A stretch of 64,000 nucleotides of DNA from JAAYTD01 sp964472015 (GCA_964472015.1 CAYYIP010000005.1:1-64000); one strand, 5' to 3'. Numbered from the stretch's first letter, positions 42,716 through 52,558 are shown. The notes: generated from the sequence alone by a model not told the origin. Made by a program: numbers and translations.

Positions 42716-45700
42716 ATGTTAATTAAATTGATGGATGTAAATAATTTTTGTAAAAATTTGAAACCAATTGTTTCGTCAATAACAATAACACGATCTGATG
42801 AATTTCACGAAGGTGGTATTTTTTCAGAAGTAATATTTGGTCCTTTGGGTAGTTCTTCACGAACAAATACTTATTCTTATATAGAATTAAATTGCAAAGT
42901 TATTCACCCTACCGCATTTGTAATTTTAAAACAATTGGATAGAAAAATAATTGATTTTTTATCAATTGAAAAAACTTTTATTTTAGATGAAAACGGTATC
43001 TTACAAGAAGATAAAAAAGGTGAAAATGGTATTAATAATTTTATAAAAATTTTTAATAAGATAAATTTTAGAGAATATTCTACTGAAAGAAAAAAATTAG
43101 CAGATGTGATAAAAGGTTCTTTTAAACAAGGAACTCTATTTGTAGATAAAATTCCTGTCATCCCTCCTGACTTTAGACCAATTTATAAAGATAATGATGG
43201 TAGATGGGTTCAGGATAAAATGAATAATTTTTATATTTCTTTAATTATTAGAAGCACATCAATTAGACCAATAGATGTAAAATCACCATTTTTCGATATT
43301 TTAAATTATAATATTCAAAAATCTGTAAATGATTTAGATAAATTTATAAGAGAAAAAATTTCTCATAAATATGGTTTAATAAGATCAAATATTTTAGGTA
43401 AACGTGTTGATTATTCGGGTAGAGCTGTTATTACTTGTGGACCGGAAGTTAGAGGTGATGAAATAGGAATTCCTTTTAAAATGGCTATTTCTCTTTTTGA
43501 ACCATTTATTTTGCATTTAATTTTATATTCTCCTACTAATAGAAAAGAAATAATTAGAAAAGAAATTGAAAATTTTACTAAACAAGAAGCATCAATTGAC
43601 GCAATTAAAAAAATAATGACATCTATAAAAAATGGTGATTATGTTCCTAACAAATTATATAAAATTTTTTATGAAATAACAGAAACATCAATGAAAGGTC
43701 GTCTTGTTTTAGCAAAAAGAGATCCTGTTCTCCATCCTGAATCAGTAAAAGCTTTTACTCCGATTCTTATAGAAGGAGATACAATAAGAATTTCAAATTT
43801 AGATGTTGGTGGATTCAATGCTGATTTTGATGGAGATCAAATGGCTATTTTTCATCCTTTATCAAATGAAGCACAAGAAGATGCTAAAAAAATGACAAAA
43901 TTAGTTTCATCAACATCTTCTTATTCTTTGGGATTTGCGTTGTCAAAAGAAGCATGTGTTGGTTTATATATTTTAACTAAAAATTATTCATCTAAAAAAT
44001 CACCAATAACGTTCAATCTTAAAGAAAGAGATACATATACTGATCCTTCAATACCTGTTATTTATAAAAATAAAAAAACAACTTTAGGAAAAGCAATTTT
44101 TAATAGTTGTTTCCCTTCAAATTTTACTTTTGTTGATAAATTAATAACAAAAAAAGAAATTAATGAATTATTTTTAAAATTAACTAATAGATATGATAGA
44201 GAAATTATTTTAAAAACATCTTTTGATCTTCAAAAATACGCTTTTAAATTTGCTACAGTGTTTTCTCCATCTTTAACTTTAGATGATTTAGAAGTTCCTG
44301 AAAAAATTTATAAATTGAAAAAGAAATTAAAAAATGCTTCTGTTGAAGAAGCATCTAAACTTTTAAATGAAATGAAATTAATAATGATAGAAAATTTAAA
44401 AGATACGGGTTTATATGATTTAGTTGAATCTGGATCAACAAAAGGATGGGACCAACCGACTCAAATATTGATAGCAAAAGGTATTATTGCAGATACACAA
44501 GGTAATATTTTACCAACAATTAAAAGTTCACTTTCTGAAGGTTTAAAACCTATAGAATATTTTAATGTTTCTTATGGAGCAAGAAAAGGAATTATCGATA
44601 GAGTTTTAAATACATCAGAAACAGGTTATACTACAAGACAATTAATTTATTTATTAAATTCTGTAGAATTAGATTTATTTTTAAAAGATTGTGGAACTAT
44701 AAATTGTATAGAATTTAAATTAACAAAAGATTTAATATCTCGTTTAACTGGTAGGTTTATAAAAGTTAATGATGAAATTGTTGAATTTGATAAATCTAAA
44801 TTTAAATCCGGAAGTACAATTCAGTTAAGATCTCCAATTTATTGTAGAAGTCCTAAAATATGTCATACATGTTATGGAAGATTATTAGAAAGACATGGGA
44901 CTCCATATGCGGGAATGTATGCAGCTCAAGTAATTGGTGAAAGTGGAACTCAAAATATTATGAGAACATTTCATAAAGGTGGAGCGATTAGTCTTATTAA
45001 ACGAGATATATTAAAAGAAATAAGTGATAATAATATAAATCTTAAATCTAATGTTGTAAGTAGGTATTTTAAACAAACAAATCAAAAATTATATTGTAAT
45101 AAAGAATTTAAATTAAAATTAGATTTAACAGAATATACTGAAAATACAAATTTATTTATTAATGAAAATGAAAGAAATATTTATTTAAAAGGCTTATTAT
45201 GTGTTGTTAATGCAGATAATATTGAATTTGATATGATTTTAGATTATTCTGTAAAAATATATTATAATGAATTAATAAAAACAGATAAAACAATAATAAT
45301 TGAATATAAAAAAGATGATTTAATTTTAGATGTTCCTATTGAATATCAAGAAATTAAAGAAAGTATTCTTTATCTTAAACGATTATTATCCGGTAAAGAA
45401 ATTTTTAAAGATATCAATCATTTATTTTTAAAATTATATAAAGTTTATGAACCATTAAGCAATCTTGATCTTGTTCATCTTGAAATTTTATTATCACAAT
45501 GTTTAAGAGATAAAAGTAATGTGATAATTCCAGCAAGATTAGGATCTGATCCTTTTCATCCTAAATTATTAAATATTAAAAAGAATGTTTTTTCTACAAG
45601 TTTTTTACAAGGTTTAGCATTTGAAAATATAGGTGAGGCAATAAAAGTTGGTTTAACTTCGGATCAAGAATTACCACCTTCAATGATTGAAAAAATACTA

Positions 45701-45727
45701 ACAGGAAAAATAGTAGAGAGAAAATAG
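42716..45727 (+). CDS. Phage-encoded RNA polymerase beta' subunit
   Basis: A 1003-aa protein. The catalytic site is GGFNADFDGDQMAIFHPLS with NADFDGD at residues 368-374, the three Mg-binding Asp. Other conserved regions: LGKRVDYSGRAVITCGPEV (residues about 225-243), VLHPESVKAFTPILIEGD, MRTFHKGGAI and AAQVIGESGTQNIMRTF of the trigger-loop region. The second zinc site is present (DCGTINC, then YCRSPKICHTCYG), but the first zinc domain after the N-terminal EGGIFSEVIFGP is missing. Bacterial beta' is about 1200-1400 aa. Unlike phiKZ-like phages, where the subunits are split into pieces, this one is a single gene. It is stop-to-start adjacent to beta. Confidence 0.95.
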   Translation: MLIKLMDVNNFCKNLKPIVSSITITRSDEFHEGGIFSEVIFGPLGSSSRTNTYSYIELNCKVIHPTAFVILKQLDRKIIDFLSIEKTFILDENGILQEDKKGENGINNFIKIFNKINFREYSTERKKLADVIKGSFKQGTLFVDKIPVIPPDFRPIYKDNDGRWVQDKMNNFYISLIIRSTSIRPIDVKSPFFDILNYNIQKSVNDLDKFIREKISHKYGLIRSNILGKRVDYSGRAVITCGPEVRGDEIGIPFKMAISLFEPFILHLILYSPTNRKEIIRKEIENFTKQEASIDAIKKIMTSIKNGDYVPNKLYKIFYEITETSMKGRLVLAKRDPVLHPESVKAFTPILIEGDTIRISNLDVGGFNADFDGDQMAIFHPLSNEAQEDAKKMTKLVSSTSSYSLGFALSKEACVGLYILTKNYSSKKSPITFNLKERDTYTDPSIPVIYKNKKTTLGKAIFNSCFPSNFTFVDKLITKKEINELFLKLTNRYDREIILKTSFDLQKYAFKFATVFSPSLTLDDLEVPEKIYKLKKKLKNASVEEASKLLNEMKLIMIENLKDTGLYDLVESGSTKGWDQPTQILIAKGIIADTQGNILPTIKSSLSEGLKPIEYFNVSYGARKGIIDRVLNTSETGYTTRQLIYLLNSVELDLFLKDCGTINCIEFKLTKDLISRLTGRFIKVNDEIVEFDKSKFKSGSTIQLRSPIYCRSPKICHTCYGRLLERHGTPYAGMYAAQVIGESGTQNIMRTFHKGGAISLIKRDILKEISDNNINLKSNVVSRYFKQTNQKLYCNKEFKLKLDLTEYTENTNLFINENERNIYLKGLLCVVNADNIEFDMILDYSVKIYYNELIKTDKTIIIEYKKDDLILDVPIEYQEIKESILYLKRLLSGKEIFKDINHLFLKLYKVYEPLSNLDLVHLEILLSQCLRDKSNVIIPARLGSDPFHPKLLNIKKNVFSTSFLQGLAFENIGEAIKVGLTSDQELPPSMIEKILTGKIVERK

Positions 45728-48700
45728 ATGATACAATTTAAAAATTTAAGACAATATACACATGTAGTAAATGCAATTAGATGGATATTTAAGAAAAATC
45801 CTTATATTTTAGTATTTTTTTCAGAAAATACTACACTTTTAGATTGTTATGAAAAATTAAATATTTTAAAAATTGATGTTAGAAATGTTATTATACCAAG
45901 AACAAAAATACCTGTTACATTTTTAACGACAAAATTAAAATCAGCATTTAGAGCATTGAAAATTTATCCATTTCAACATAATCAAAAAGCACCTGCAAAA
46001 AGAAGTCTTCTTTATGATACATCTATTTATACTTCTGCCATTGATGAATTATATAAACCTAGCAATTATAGAACAAGATCGGGTGTTTTAATAAAAAGAA
46101 ATGTTGAAAATGCATTTTATCAATTTGCAAATTATGAAAAAGTTTTAATGTATTGTATTGATTTAACCAAACCATTTAATAAAAATTGGGTAAATAGAAA
46201 ATTCTTTTTATTTATCAGAGATCTTAAAAAACAAGAATTTGATTTTGATCATTTTTTATTAACGTTAATAACTGAAAAAGGTGTTAAATATAGATTATTG
46301 GTAAAAAATAAACAATTAAATTTTGAAAGAATATTTCCAATTTTGAAAAGTTTAAGATATAAAGGTAGTCTTGAAACATCTGAAGAAGATTATGAAGAAA
46401 ATGAAGTTGAAGTTGATGATCGTGAAAAGGAAGAAATTGTTAAACATGCCACAAAAAAAGTTATAGATAATACGAAAAAAGATATAAAACCTAAAAATAT
46501 AGAAAAAATAAAAACTAGTGTAAATGATTTATTAAATAAAGAAAAAACATTAGCAAAAAAAATAGTTAAAGCTGATAAAAAAGATCCTATTATTAAAAAG
46601 ACGGCAATACAATCAGTTATATATAAAAATACAAATAATTTAAAAATTTCAAAAAATGTTACTAAAAAAATACCAGATGAAAAAACAAATAAAGTTTTAA
46701 AAAAAATTGAAAAAGAATATGTTGATGAATTATTAGTAAAAGAAAAAACAAAATCCTTATCATCTGATAAAGTAATAGAGACAATGGATATTGAAAAGCA
46801 AATAGGTGATAAAAATCCATCTCAATTATATCAAAAAAGAATTGTTGATTTTAGAGATAATTTTAAGAAAGATTTAACAAATTCATTTGAAACTTTAGAA
46901 AAAAAAGATATTAACCTTAAAATCAAAGATATTAAAATTGAAAGTAAAAAAGAAAAACCTGGAGAAATAAATAGTTCAGATTTAAATACTGTTAAAGTTG
47001 AATTAACTGATAAATTTAATAACAAACATATAGTTAATATCGATGTTCCTAAAATAAATCCTGAAACTGGAACATTTAAAATAAATGGCGAAACAAAATA
47101 TCTTGTGAATCAATTAGTATTATGTCCAATAAGTTTTCCAAAACCATACGACTCAAAGTTTACTAGTTCTTATTCGACATTTCATATAGAAAGTTTAAGA
47201 TATAAGAATGAAAAATATCTTAGAATTTTCATGGGTAATTATAAAATACCTTTAATTATATTAATGTGGTTTACTTTTGGATTTGATAGAACAATGACTC
47301 TATTTGATTTTAAATATTATTTATCTGGAGAAAAACCAAAAGATAGAGATAAAGCAATTTTAATAAATGAAAATAAATATCTATATTTTACAAATATTAA
47401 TTCTGAGTTAAAAAAACAATTATATAATTCTATTCTTACTGTTGATTTTGAAAAGTTTAAAACAGAAAAAAAATTTGGTGAAAATGAATATTTTAATGAA
47501 CTTATTATTTTTATAACCGGAATTAGACATTCAACATATATTATTTCTTTAAATCTTGAAAATATTGTTGATCCTGTAGCAAAACAAGTTTTAATTAATC
47601 AAAATCTTCCTTATGAATTAGATAAAATTATTAAATATATGTCATCTAAAGTTATTGAAGGGAATGTTGATGATAGAAATGATTTAAAAAATCAGAGAAT
47701 AAGAGGTTCTGAAGTTTTAATCCATTTAATTCAAAAACAAATTCTTGCAGAACATACAAAATATAAAGAACAAGTTTTGGCTGGAAATAAAAAAGCAAAA
47801 TTTGAAATTAATCAGACTGCAACATTATCAGCATTTATTAATTCAGAAATTGTTTCAACTATGGAATTTGCAAATCCCATTGAAGAATTAGCAGCTATTA
47901 CTAAAATTACTCCTGTGGGTAAAAATTTAGGCGGTGTACCTAACAAAGAAGCAGTTCAAGTTGAAATGAGAAATGTTCATCCATCTTATTATGGAAATAT
48001 TGACCCAATTGACACACCCGAAAGTGAAAATATAGGTATTAATCAACAATTGGCTGTAAATGCTTTAATGACAAGTGCAAGAGGATTATTTAAAGATAAA
48101 GAAATTAATAATAAAGAAGGATCTGGAATTTTATCAGTTTCTTCTTCAATGATACCATTTGTTGAAAATAATGATGGAGCGCGAATAATGATGTCTTGCG
48201 CTCAAATGAAGCAAGCATTACCTTTAAAAAATCCAGAACCACCAATTGTTTTATCTGGTTATGAATCTATTGTTTCTGAATATTTATCCGATAGTTTTAT
48301 TAAAAAAGCTCCATTCAAATGTAAAATTTTAGAAATTAATCGAGATTTTATTGTAATTTCAGATGAAAAAGGAAAAAAATATAATATAGATATAAAACCA
48401 ATTCATTTAAAATCAGGATTTGGTAGAGATACGTTAAGTGTGTTTATACCTGTTGTGAGAATTAATCAAATTGTACAAAAAGGACAAATTTTAGCAGAAG
48501 GAAGTGGAATTAATCAAGGAAGTCTTTGTTTAGGTAGATCTTTTCTTATTGGATATATGCCATATAAAGGTTATAATTTTGAAGATGGTATTGTTATAAA
48601 TGAAAAATTAATATCGAATGATAAATTAACATCTTTACATGCAATTATTGAAGAAGTTTATGTTGAAGAAAAAGATAGAGTTTTAGAAATAATTGAAATT

Positions 48701-49870
48701 GGGTCGGCTACAAAAAAAGGAGAACCTTTATTAAGAAAAACAGTAGGTACAATTGAAGAATTATTAGGTTATGAAGAAGATGAAACAATTAGTAGAGTTG
48801 GTCAAGATATAATAAAGAAAAGTCCGGGCGGTGTCGTTGTTGATATTGAAATATATACGAATATTGGAGATAATAAATTTCCAAAAATAAAATATTTAAT
48901 TGAACGAACAAGAGAAAAATATGGCTTAGCACCAAAAGATAAATTTTATGTAAAAGGAAAATTAATAAAAGGTATTTTGATTAAATTTAAAGTTCAACAA
49001 GAATTCAAAATAGGTTTAGGAGATAAATTAACAGGTAGATATGGTAACAAAGGTATTATTTCTTTAGTTGAAAAAGATGAAAACATGCCCAGAACACCCT
49101 GGGGAGAAACATTAGATGTTGTTCTTAATCCTGTTGGAGTTATTGGTAGAATGAATATTGGTCAATTATATGAATTATATACAGGATTGATCTCTAAAGA
49201 TTTATATGTTAGAATTTCTAAAAATAATTCAAGAACTACTGTAATTTCTTTATTGAAAAGAGTATTAACAATATTCGATAATAGTCCAAATAAGCAATTT
49301 TCTACAAGATTTATTAATAATATAAGTAATTTAAATGATAATCAATATAAAATATTTATAAAATCTATCATGCAGAGAAAGTTTTTTCCTCTTGTATTTA
49401 TTCCTTTTCAATCACCTAATTTAAATCAGATAAAATCTGTAATGAAAGTTTTAAATTTACAATCTGGATATAATTTATATCTTCCAGAATATAATGTTAA
49501 AACACATCATAAAGTTCCAGTTGGTTATTCTTATATTAGTAAATTAGAACATATTGCAGAATTAAAAATTCATGCAAGATCAACTGGAAAATTAACAAGA
49601 TTAGAACAACCAACTGGTGGGAAAAAATTGGAAGGTGGTCAAAGATTTGGAGAAGCTGATACCATAGCAACTTTATCTTATAATGCTGTTCATTTATTAT
49701 CTGAAATGATGGGTCCTTTATCCGATGATAGATCATCTCAAAATGAAATGGTATCTGAAATTATACAACAAGGAAATACATCATTTAAACAAACAAAACA
49801 ATCTATGGCTGGAGAACAATTAGATGCATATTTTAATGCATTAATGTTAGATGAAAGGAAATTAATATAA
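45728..49870 (+). CDS. Phage-encoded RNA polymerase beta subunit with large N-terminal extension
   Basis: A 1380-aa protein starting on the base after the beta' stop. Conserved beta motifs start near residue 440: INPETGTFKINGETKYLVNQ, then GVPNKEAVQVEMRNVHPSYY and IDPIDTPESENIGINQQLAV (about residues 740-775), GYNFEDGIVINEKL (about 945), GDKLTGRYGNKGIISLVE (about 1097) and GGQRFGEADTIATLSYNAVH at the C-terminal beta'-contact region. The first about 430 residues are not recognised: a hydrophobic N-terminal part (about 1-210) and a long Lys/Glu-rich linker (about 215-410). No alpha or omega gene is seen in the window. The beta-beta' pair should form the catalytic core. Confidence 0.95.
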   Translation: MIQFKNLRQYTHVVNAIRWIFKKNPYILVFFSENTTLLDCYEKLNILKIDVRNVIIPRTKIPVTFLTTKLKSAFRALKIYPFQHNQKAPAKRSLLYDTSIYTSAIDELYKPSNYRTRSGVLIKRNVENAFYQFANYEKVLMYCIDLTKPFNKNWVNRKFFLFIRDLKKQEFDFDHFLLTLITEKGVKYRLLVKNKQLNFERIFPILKSLRYKGSLETSEEDYEENEVEVDDREKEEIVKHATKKVIDNTKKDIKPKNIEKIKTSVNDLLNKEKTLAKKIVKADKKDPIIKKTAIQSVIYKNTNNLKISKNVTKKIPDEKTNKVLKKIEKEYVDELLVKEKTKSLSSDKVIETMDIEKQIGDKNPSQLYQKRIVDFRDNFKKDLTNSFETLEKKDINLKIKDIKIESKKEKPGEINSSDLNTVKVELTDKFNNKHIVNIDVPKINPETGTFKINGETKYLVNQLVLCPISFPKPYDSKFTSSYSTFHIESLRYKNEKYLRIFMGNYKIPLIILMWFTFGFDRTMTLFDFKYYLSGEKPKDRDKAILINENKYLYFTNINSELKKQLYNSILTVDFEKFKTEKKFGENEYFNELIIFITGIRHSTYIISLNLENIVDPVAKQVLINQNLPYELDKIIKYMSSKVIEGNVDDRNDLKNQRIRGSEVLIHLIQKQILAEHTKYKEQVLAGNKKAKFEINQTATLSAFINSEIVSTMEFANPIEELAAITKITPVGKNLGGVPNKEAVQVEMRNVHPSYYGNIDPIDTPESENIGINQQLAVNALMTSARGLFKDKEINNKEGSGILSVSSSMIPFVENNDGARIMMSCAQMKQALPLKNPEPPIVLSGYESIVSEYLSDSFIKKAPFKCKILEINRDFIVISDEKGKKYNIDIKPIHLKSGFGRDTLSVFIPVVRINQIVQKGQILAEGSGINQGSLCLGRSFLIGYMPYKGYNFEDGIVINEKLISNDKLTSLHAIIEEVYVEEKDRVLEIIEIGSATKKGEPLLRKTVGTIEELLGYEEDETISRVGQDIIKKSPGGVVVDIEIYTNIGDNKFPKIKYLIERTREKYGLAPKDKFYVKGKLIKGILIKFKVQQEFKIGLGDKLTGRYGNKGIISLVEKDENMPRTPWGETLDVVLNPVGVIGRMNIGQLYELYTGLISKDLYVRISKNNSRTTVISLLKRVLTIFDNSPNKQFSTRFINNISNLNDNQYKIFIKSIMQRKFFPLVFIPFQSPNLNQIKSVMKVLNLQSGYNLYLPEYNVKTHHKVPVGYSYISKLEHIAELKIHARSTGKLTRLEQPTGGKKLEGGQRFGEADTIATLSYNAVHLLSEMMGPLSDDRSSQNEMVSEIIQQGNTSFKQTKQSMAGEQLDAYFNALMLDERKLI

Positions 49871-50463
49871 TGAGTGAAGAAAATATTAAAACATTGATAA
49901 AACAAGCAACTCCGACATTGGAACTTGAAGAAGATGATGATCTAGATTTAATTGACAAAGCTGGAAAAGAATATGATAATAATCATTTATTAGATAGTAT
50001 AGGAAAAGAAAACTTTAATGAAATTTATTCAAATTGTTTTATTTATATAAAACAATATACGCTAGAAGAAAAATTAGAATTAGGAAGACAAATAATTCAA
50101 AAAGTTCAAGAAATTTATAATTTTACTTTTATTGATTTAATTGATTGTACTAGCGAATCAGATTTTGATAAAGTTTTACAATTTTTAGAATGGTTAGAAT
50201 ATGATAATATAAAATTTTTATCTGAACTTTTAATTTATTTAAATATTGATTTTAAAATTGAATTGACTAAAGATTTATTTTTAAATCATTGGAATAAAAT
50301 TGAAACATTTATTTTTGAAAAATATAGATATTATAATTATTTTCAAAGAAAATTCCTTCAAGAAAATAATAAAGATAATATTATTGATTTTTGCATTAAA
50401 AATATTAAAAAAAGTAAAACATTAATAATTGAAGAAATTTTAAAGAAGGGAGAAAAATTATGA
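49870..50463 (+). CDS. Hypothetical protein following RNA polymerase, 197 aa
   Basis: ATG 49870 shares its A with the beta stop (TAATG). N-terminal acidic (TPTLELEEDDDLDLIDKAGK), then helical with aromatic residues. No family is recognised. Tight overlap with the RNA polymerase beta gene suggests an accessory factor, for example a sigma-like or assembly protein, but no sigma motifs are visible. Confidence 0.45.
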   Translation: MSEENIKTLIKQATPTLELEEDDDLDLIDKAGKEYDNNHLLDSIGKENFNEIYSNCFIYIKQYTLEEKLELGRQIIQKVQEIYNFTFIDLIDCTSESDFDKVLQFLEWLEYDNIKFLSELLIYLNIDFKIELTKDLFLNHWNKIETFIFEKYRYYNYFQRKFLQENNKDNIIDFCIKNIKKSKTLIIEEILKKGEKL

Positions 50464-50717
50464 GTAATGAATTGATAATAAAAAAAGGTTCTGTTGTTTT
50501 ATTTAGGATTCCTAGAGAATTATTAATTGAAGCTTTACCCACGCATGATGGTTTGGTTTTTAACTTCAAAGAAGGATTTTTTTTAAATTATCAAGATCAA
50601 TATTTATCAATAGAGATTAAAGAATTAATTACAACAACTTTAATCAAACCAATAAAAGCAAATATCGAAATAGATCTTCTTAGTAAAACCACTCCTATTA
50701 GTATAAATATGTTGTGA
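50460..50717 (+). CDS. Small protein, 85 aa, next to a deleted TnpB copy
   Basis: ATG 50460 behind AAGGGAG, overlapping the previous stop by four bases. Beta-rich (KKGSVVLFRIPRELLIEALP). Its TGA stop lies two bases before the left end of the internally deleted TnpB relative at 50720, so its original C-terminus may have been lost. No family recognised. Confidence 0.45.
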   Translation: MSNELIIKKGSVVLFRIPRELLIEALPTHDGLVFNFKEGFFLNYQDQYLSIEIKELITTTLIKPIKANIEIDLLSKTTPISINML

Positions 50718-50719
50718 GG

Positions 50720-50907
50720 TCTGTTCAAAGAAAACCTTGAAATATTTTGAAGCAAGGATATATTTAAATTAAACTTAGAAAAAATTTCTAAGTAAAGAAA
50801 ACTTAAAAGATTTAATTTTCAAAAATTGTTTAGAGGATTTGACAATAGTCTAATGTGAATAATGATTTTTAAAAATCACACTTCAACTTTAAAAAGTTGG
50901 AATAATT
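50720..50907 (+). mobile_element. Internally deleted, non-autonomous TnpB-element relative (188 bp)
   Basis: TCTGTTCAAAGAAAACCTTG at 50720 matches the left end at 18949, including the CCTTG/CAAGG hairpin. From about 50783 the sequence matches the tnpB 3' end and right end (TTCTAAGTAAAGAAAACTTA; TTGTTTAGAGGATTTGACAA; TTCAACTTTAAAAAGTTG), ending TAATT at 50907. The tnpB body is absent. Differences to the full copy (for example GATTTTTAAAAATC for GATTCTTTAAGAATC) show it is an old, diverged copy. Confidence 0.85.
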
Positions 50908-50911
50908 AAAA

Positions 50912-50932
50912 TCTATATATATTAATTAATGA
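50912..50932 (+). promoter_or_regulatory. Candidate phage promoter motif, copy before the SSB operon
   Basis: TCTATATATATTAATTAATG plus A starts five bases after the right end of the deleted TnpB relative. Downstream are a short leader frame and the 51040 gene. Confidence 0.55.
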
Positions 50933-50943
50933 AAGTAAATGTA

Positions 50944-51035
50944 AAGGAGGTGTTTGTGGAAATTAAGAAATTTTGTCTTTAAACAAATTTTATTTTTTTT
51001 AAAATTGTCTAAATTATTTTAAGACAAAATGGAGG
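50944..51035 (+). promoter_or_regulatory. Leader with a nine-codon frame and RBS-adjacent inverted repeat
   Basis: A strong AAAGGAGG site lies 5-6 bases before GTG 50956, which opens a frame of eight codons plus TAA (50956-50982; MEIKKFCL). The ATTTTGTCTT within its end (50970-50979) is the reverse complement of AAGACAAAAT at 51021-51030, directly before the GGAGG of the 51040 gene. The 41-base loop is A/T only. Folding would place the next gene's ribosome binding site against a stem, so translation of the leader could control it. Seen in sequence; regulation is inference. Confidence 0.4.
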
Positions 51036-51039
51036 AAAC

Positions 51040-51690
51040 ATGGTAAGAATAGTAGAATCAAATTTTAAAAATATTGTTAATAATTCTATTTTATTAGAAA
51101 ATTTAATTACAGATTTAAATGTTGATGTTTATCCTATTACATTAGCTAAATTATTAATTTGTAAAGAATGGATTAAGAATTGTTTTACAAAAGAAAATAA
51201 ATTAAAATTTGATATTGATAATAATGATTGTGAAATATGTAAAAAAACAAATAATATATGTAGACAACATAGATCTATTAATCGAGTTATGAATGCAAAT
51301 TCAGTATTATATATTTCAGATATGGAATGTTATCTTTATAAAAATGAAATTTTCAAAACACTAAATGATAAACTTATTATAATTTATTGTTCTCATACAA
51401 AATTAATAAAAGATGAAATAACTGAAGAAAAAGTAAAAAAATTATTACCTATAACAGTTTATAATCCTGATTTACCCGTTATTTTTCCAAAAATTTTAAA
51501 AAAAACAGAAATAAGTTCAAATACATTTATTAATAAAAGATTTTGTTGTTGGTTTAATAAAGAATTTTCTATTGTAATTAATCCTTATAATGTTATAAAT
51601 TCAGAAAATAATAATAAATATAAAGTTGAATGGTACTTGATACCCAATATAGTTAAAAAAACAAAAAAGGAGACAATTAATGAATTATGA
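51040..51690 (+). CDS. Hypothetical zinc-binding-like protein, 216 aa
   Basis: ATG 51040 behind GGAGGAAAC. It has DCEICKKTNNICRQHRSINR (CxxC then CxxH) around residues 63-80, which suggests a zinc site. Its 3' end overlaps the ssDNA-binding-protein gene by 11 bases. No family recognised. Co-translation with the probable SSB suggests a role in the same complex. Confidence 0.5.
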   Translation: MVRIVESNFKNIVNNSILLENLITDLNVDVYPITLAKLLICKEWIKNCFTKENKLKFDIDNNDCEICKKTNNICRQHRSINRVMNANSVLYISDMECYLYKNEIFKTLNDKLIIIYCSHTKLIKDEITEEKVKKLLPITVYNPDLPVIFPKILKKTEISSNTFINKRFCCWFNKEFSIVINPYNVINSENNNKYKVEWYLIPNIVKKTKKETINEL

Positions 51691-52558
51691 TGATTTAGCA
51701 GAATTAGGTAATACTGGGTTCTCCGTAAAAGAGACAAAAAAACCAGAAGATGAATTTTTTCACTCAGTTTATATTGCAGGAAAAACAAGAACAAATCATA
51801 TAGGTGTTTCTGAACAATCAAATAAATTGCAAATAAGAGGTTTTCAATATAATTTAGATGAAGTTAATATAATTATTACACATGTTAAAGAAGTTTTAGT
51901 TAATTCAATTAATGAAAATGGACGAGATAAAGTAGCTTGTTTTAGCTATAAAACGGGTAATGTTTGGAAAGGTACAAGTGGAAATACTTGTGGTAGAAAT
52001 TCAGTAGAAAGAGCAACAATTCCATTTTGTAAAGATTGTAAAAGTAATCTTATAGTTGCAGGAATGATTTGTTCTCCAAATGGTAAACCATTAAAAGATG
52101 ATAATAATAAAGCTATATTTGGATTTATTAGAGGAAAAGGAATGAAATATTCTAATATATCCGAATATTTAACGTCATTATTTAGATTAGATCTTGAGCC
52201 TTTTATTAAACCATCAACAGAAGAAACATTGAAATTAGAAAAAAGTATTATCAATCATAAAAGATTTGTAACAAAAATCACAATCGGTTGGAAATCATCA
52301 AGATATGGCGATAAAACAGTTTTTGATTTAACTATGGGTATGCAACTTCCTGATGATTATGTAAAACAAATAATCAAAAAAGCAAAAGAAGTTTTACCAC
52401 AATTTAATGAGAAATTTGATTGGTCTCAAACTTTAGGAAAAGAAAAAGAACAAACGAATCATATTAAATTTGAAGATGATAAATTAGAAGAAAAGAAACA
52501 AGAATTAATGGAAGAAGTAACTGGTGAATCATTTTCTCTAGATGATATTGAATTTTAA
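51680..52558 (+). CDS. Probable single-stranded DNA-binding protein
   Basis: A 292-aa protein. Its C-terminus, EEVTGESFSLDDIEF, matches the acidic tip of SSB proteins (D-D-x-x-F, with DDIPF in bacteria). The middle has a Cys cluster, NTCGRNSVERATIPFCKDCK, comparable with the zinc site of T4 gp32. Aromatic and basic residues are spread over the core as expected for ssDNA binding. T4 gp32 is 301 aa. Context: promoter motif and leader upstream, and recombination and topoisomerase genes downstream. The core fold cannot be verified by eye, so the call rests on tail, zinc site, size and context. Confidence 0.6.
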   Translation: MNYDDLAELGNTGFSVKETKKPEDEFFHSVYIAGKTRTNHIGVSEQSNKLQIRGFQYNLDEVNIIITHVKEVLVNSINENGRDKVACFSYKTGNVWKGTSGNTCGRNSVERATIPFCKDCKSNLIVAGMICSPNGKPLKDDNNKAIFGFIRGKGMKYSNISEYLTSLFRLDLEPFIKPSTEETLKLEKSIINHKRFVTKITIGWKSSRYGDKTVFDLTMGMQLPDDYVKQIIKKAKEVLPQFNEKFDWSQTLGKEKEQTNHIKFEDDKLEEKKQELMEEVTGESFSLDDIEF

